Shown: positions 5,774 through 7,984 of the stretch, one piece after another | How positions within the stretch are numbered: position 1 is the stretch's first letter | Layout: each line of letters starts with the position of its first letter | Source: Pseudomonadota bacterium | GTDB taxonomy: Bacteria > Chloroflexota > UBA6077 > JAJPHF01 | Assembly (NCBI GenBank): GCA_021325365.1 | Contig: JAJPHF010000130.1 | Location: 1-7,984 of the forward strand | Direction: 5' to 3' | Length of the DNA: 7,984 nucleotides | Made by a program: the position numbers and the translations under genes | The notes under the pieces: model-generated | The model's input: the letters and a program-made list of their open reading frames with translations, nothing else | Databases searched by the model: none | Told to the model about the DNA's origin: nothing

Positions 5774-6322
5774 ATGGAGTTCACATCCGCCACGGCTCGC
5801 GCGCTCGCGGGGCGTCGTCCTCGCCAGACCCGGCCCTGCCTGATCTGCGATGCGCCCGTCACGGGGATTGCCCTCGCCCGCTACTGTTCGGCGCGGTGCC
5901 GGAAACGGGCGGAGTGGGCCCGACGGGCACTGCCGCGGGTGATTCGCGCCGTGTTGGCTCGGGATGCTCGATTTATGACCATGCTGGCCGCCTACCAGGA
6001 GGGCGAGCCGGGGGGTGCGCCGCCGCCGGCCCGGGGGGCGCTCGTCCCTTCTGAGACCACGGCTCGCTTGCTCATGGATGCGTTGTGGCGGGAGTGGCCG
6101 GGGGTGGTCCGCTCCTTCGTGCAGCGGGAGTTGCGCCACGTCCCGCAGCCGCCCGACCCGCCGCGGCCGTGTGCCGAGTGCCACCGCCGGATGGACTCGC
6201 CCCATTCGAACCAGCGCTATTGCTCGGAGCACTGCTCCAGGGCGCACAGTCGCCACCTGCGCAGCCTCCGCCGCCGTGCCCAAGCCGCGAGCGGCCTCCC
6301 CCCGCCGCCCCGCCGCCGCTAG
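5774..6322 (+). CDS. Protein with two Cys4 zinc fingers, basic and probably nucleic-acid binding
   Basis: A 182-residue protein. Finger 1 is C22-LI-C25-x12-C38-SAR-C42 followed by RKRAEWARR, with the same spacing as the finger of the protein at 3942. A helical middle region (about 54-125) includes VIRAVLARDARFMTMLAAYQ and ETTARLLMDALWREWPG. Finger 2 is C133-AE-C136-x13-C150-SEH-C154 followed by a basic Arg/His tail (SRAHSRHLRSLRRR). The YCSxxC core recurs in all three fingers of this window and recalls short treble-clef/MYND-like knuckles; I do not recognise a named family. A role in DNA or RNA binding on a mobile element is inferred from charge and context. The apparent promoter gives a leaderless mRNA. 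The gene is convergent with the lipoprotein gene at 6396. Confidence 0.8.
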   Translation: MEFTSATARALAGRRPRQTRPCLICDAPVTGIALARYCSARCRKRAEWARRALPRVIRAVLARDARFMTMLAAYQEGEPGGAPPPARGALVPSETTARLLMDALWREWPGVVRSFVQRELRHVPQPPDPPRPCAECHRRMDSPHSNQRYCSEHCSRAHSRHLRSLRRRAQAASGLPPPPRRR

Positions 6323-6368
6323 CCCCTTTTGCCGCGACGCGGTCCCCGTGGGCGCCGCTCCGCGCTGG

Positions 6369-6394
6369 GACCGGTGGAATAGCCAGCACCGGTC
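6369..6394. terminator. Hairpin between convergent genes
   Basis: GACCGGTG (6369-6376) pairs with CACCGGTC (6387-6394) around a 10-base loop, directly after the minus-strand stop at 6396 and 47 bases after the plus-strand stop at 6322. Its position suits a bidirectional terminator, but there are no T-runs, so confidence is low. Confidence 0.4.
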
Positions 6395-6395
6395 G

Positions 6396-7432
6396 CTACG
6401 GGATAAGCTCCGTGGCTTGCAGCAGCACGTGCGGGGGGATGATGAGGCCGAGCGCCTGGGCGGTCTGGAGGTTAATCACGAAGTCGAAGACGGTGGGCTG
6501 CTCAATAGGGAGGTCAGCGGGCTGGGTGCCTTGGAGGATACGGTCGACGTAGTACGCGGCGCGGTGGTACAGCGCGGCAAGGCTTGGTCCGTAAGCCATC
6601 AAGGCGCCGGCACGCACGGCCTCCGCTGTCCCGCCCATGACGGGCACCCGATGCCGATTAGTCAGTTCCACGGCTGCCGCGTTAAAGCCGGCTTGGGCCA
6701 GCAGGAGGAACGCGTCCGCACCCTCTCGGGTGGCGCCGACGAAGGCGCGCTCGATTTCGGTGCTGCGCACGGCCCGGGACTTGACGAACTGCAGTCGAAT
6801 GCCCAGAGCTGCCGCGGTGTCCTGGAGTTCCTGCTCAACGAGCGCGTTAGCCGGGTTGGCCGGCTCTACCAGGACCGCCACGTGTTCGGCGTCAGGGACG
6901 GCATCCTTGAGCAGTCGGAGCCGTTTTCCTGTCGTACCACGGGACAAATAGCTCAATCCCGTCACGTTCCCGCCCGGCCGGGCAAGACTGGCGGCGAGCC
7001 CGACCCCGACCGGATCGCCCATCGTGATCCCCACAATGGGGACCTGGCTGGTCCGCGCCTTGAGAGCTGTAGGCCCGGGCGTACTCACCCCGACGAGCAC
7101 GGCGGGGTGGAGCGCGACCAGCTCCTCCGCGAGGGCGAGCCGACGATCGCTGCTGGCGTCCTCTGGGTCCGGGTACCGCCACTCGATGGCGACACTCTGG
7201 CCTTCCTCGTAGCCGTACTCGCGCAGCCCCTGGAGGAACGCTTCGCGATACTCCCCGCCCGGCATTTCGTGCGGACCCCCGCTGTCAGAAATCCGATCCG
7301 GGGGAGTGGTGGCGGCGGGGACGCCTGCCCCGGCAGCCGCCCACATCCCGTCAGCACCGCGAGGCCGGCTAGCCCCGCGCCCTGCACGAACCGGCGGCGA
7401 CTCAACTGGCGTCCGGGCGCTGGGGCGGCCAT
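6396..7432 (-). CDS. ABC transporter substrate-binding lipoprotein (ABC_sub_bind family), frameshifted after the signal peptide
   Basis: ATG 7432 has GGGGAG upstream. Residues 8-30 are RQLSRRRFVQGAGLAGLAVLTGC: a twin-arginine motif, hydrophobic core and LTG-C lipobox (C30). PRIGFLTAG then begins the first beta strand. The body continues only in the other frame: EYREAFLQGLREYGYEEGQ, then DPVGVGLAASLARPGGNVTG (the family's conserved GLAxSLARPGGNVTG block), and near the end DLPIEQPTVFDFVINLQTA and ALGLIIPP. Restoring one base in the C5 run at 7276-7280 (G5 on the coding strand) joins the two into about 345 residues, normal for the family. Relatives bind small ligands such as aromatic amino acids outside the membrane for ABC uptake. 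No permease or ATPase gene is adjacent, so this is an orphan. The indel is either a sequencing error or true inactivation. Confidence 0.85.
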
Positions 7433-7483
7433 CACACTCCCCGGGGGCAGCGACGCGTCTCGGTTGCGGCCCGTATACCGCCG

Positions 7484-7711
7484 TTAGGCCCCGCCGGCTG
7501 TCACACGCACCCCTTTCGCGCATTGCTGACAGCGCGGGTACTTGGTGGGAATCCACCGCTGGCGCCCCATCGCGAGACAGTTAGGACAGCGGTGGACACC
7601 CGGCCGCGGGGGCTCAGGCGCATCCGATGCGACGGCGTGCGGTTCCTCTTCGTAGGCTTCCGCTAGGCCCTCGTAGTAGTCTATGTGCGCATGAGTGTGG
7701 TGTGAGTGGCG
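7484..7711 (-). pseudogene. Zinc-ribbon (CxxC-x15-CxxC) coding remnant without a start codon
   Basis: The minus frame from the stop at 7712-7714 down to TAA 7484 reads an acidic stretch (IDYYEGLAEAYEEEP), then HRCPNCLAMGRQRW and YPRCQQCAKGVRVTAGGA. The two CxxC pairs 15 residues apart suggest a zinc ribbon. No ATG, GTG or TTG lies in frame before the first CxxC. ATG 7692 would serve if one base were restored just after it (ATG CGN CAC ATA GAC). So this is a decayed or frameshifted small gene, possibly transcribed with the upstream winged-helix remnant; a chance open frame is not excluded. Confidence 0.4.
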
Positions 7712-7714
7712 TTA

Positions 7715-7886
7715 TTAAACAACCCCCAGCATGCGCTCCCCCTGCACGCCCCTCTCCTGACGTTTCGGAGAAGGTTGCCCGGTGGTAGGTTTCCAGCGCC
7801 CACTCGCTGAGACACCACCCATCCGCCTTGCCCTGGCCGCTCGCCGAGCGCTCGACGATGCCATGTACCGCAAGGTCCTCTAGTAC
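7715..7886 (-). pseudogene. Truncated winged-helix protein remnant next to the IS630-family element
   Basis: Directly beyond the transposase end, the minus frame reads VLEDLAVHGIVERSASGQGK and then ADGWCLSEWALETYHRATFSE. A helix followed by the G-I-V-E-R turn and the GWxLSE strand is the shape of a winged-helix C-terminal half. The N-terminal part is missing and replaced by the IS sequence. After SE, a +1 frame reads RQERGVQGERMLGVV to TAA at 7715, more natural than the unshifted frame, which continues to 7614. One extra A near 7763-7766 would explain this. Such domains occur in replication and primase-like proteins of mobile elements, but the family cannot be assigned from this fragment. Confidence 0.45.
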
Positions 7887-7984
7887 TCCGTCACACCTGA
7901 AACGCTGGGTAGAGATGCTTGAGCTTGATCCGGGCATCGGCCGTGGTGAAGCGCCAGTCGATCCGCTGGCCGGCGGCGTTGCGG
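7884..7984 (-). mobile_element. Right part of an IS630-family insertion sequence, other end outside the window
   Basis: The transposase stop at 7891 lies only a few bases from the likely element end at a TA dinucleotide (7884-7885 or 7881-7882); IS630 elements insert at TA. The probable terminal inverted repeat begins TACTCCGTCACACC in plus orientation. The matching end is not in the window, so the exact boundary is unproven. Confidence 0.6.
7891..7984 (-). CDS. IS630-family transposase, C-terminal fragment (N-terminus beyond window)
   Basis: The last 30 codons read NAAGQRIDWRFTTADARIK, then LKHLYPAFQV and stop. The (I)DWxFTTxDARIKLxxLYP pattern is the typical C-terminus of IS630-family DDE transposases, which cut and join at TA targets. 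The catalytic DDE residues lie outside the window. The gene ends about six bases before the presumed element end, a common arrangement in this family. Confidence 0.8.
   Translation of the reverse strand, partial: RNAAGQRIDWRFTTADARIKLKHLYPAFQV

Noticed and set aside
6015..7487. Plus-strand open frame of 490 codons
   Set aside because: It overlaps the second zinc-finger gene in another frame and then runs antisense to the substrate-binding lipoprotein, whose conserved motifs are clear.
1..7984. tRNA or rRNA genes
   Set aside because: No cloverleaf with a TTCGA-type loop or conserved rRNA segment was recognised on reading either strand; a dedicated scan was not possible here.

Overview
This is a GC-rich bacterial window of mixed chromosomal and accessory character. 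The long secreted beta-propeller protein with a Thr/Pro-rich linker, the GC-heavy codons, the leaderless-type promoters and an IS630-family element are compatible with a Chloroflexota (Thermomicrobia-like) bacterium. No marker gene fixes the taxonomy, so this is a moderate-confidence guess.

Left third (1-2000, minus strand): one open reading frame enters from the left edge. It encodes a signal peptide, about seven YVTN/NHL-like propeller blades, a small domain, a Thr/Pro linker and the start of a further domain. Next (2091-3753, minus strand) come two co-directional accessory genes separated by a strong hairpin: a SWIM zinc-finger protein and an ArdC-like protein with an HELAH metallopeptidase motif. 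The last part of the ArdC-like gene appears frameshifted.

Middle (3754-5760): a divergent control region carries two GACAG/CTGTC inverted repeats and a possible leader peptide. On the plus strand it is followed by a zinc-finger/SH3-like protein expressed from an apparently leaderless promoter, then a small frameshifted gene with its own terminator. A roughly 500-base intergenic stretch holds three 22-23 bp tandem units built on GGGGCTAGCCCC. After it lies a small secreted Asn/Leu-rich protein closed by a strong terminator.

Right third (5774-7984): a second zinc-finger protein has the same CxxC-x12-CxxxC finger and the same promoter-to-ATG geometry as the first. A convergent orphan ABC_sub_bind-family lipoprotein follows, with a Tat signal split from its body by a one-base loss in a homopolymer. 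Then come a zinc-ribbon coding remnant without a start, a winged-helix remnant, and the 3' end of an IS630-family transposase running off the right edge.

Taken together, positions 2091-4646 and 5774-6322 look like cargo of an integrated plasmid or mobile element: ssDNA-binding/anti-restriction-type protein, SWIM protein and several small zinc-binding proteins. The secreted proteins are probably host surface functions. Several one-base indels suggest either decay of the accessory genes or assembly errors.
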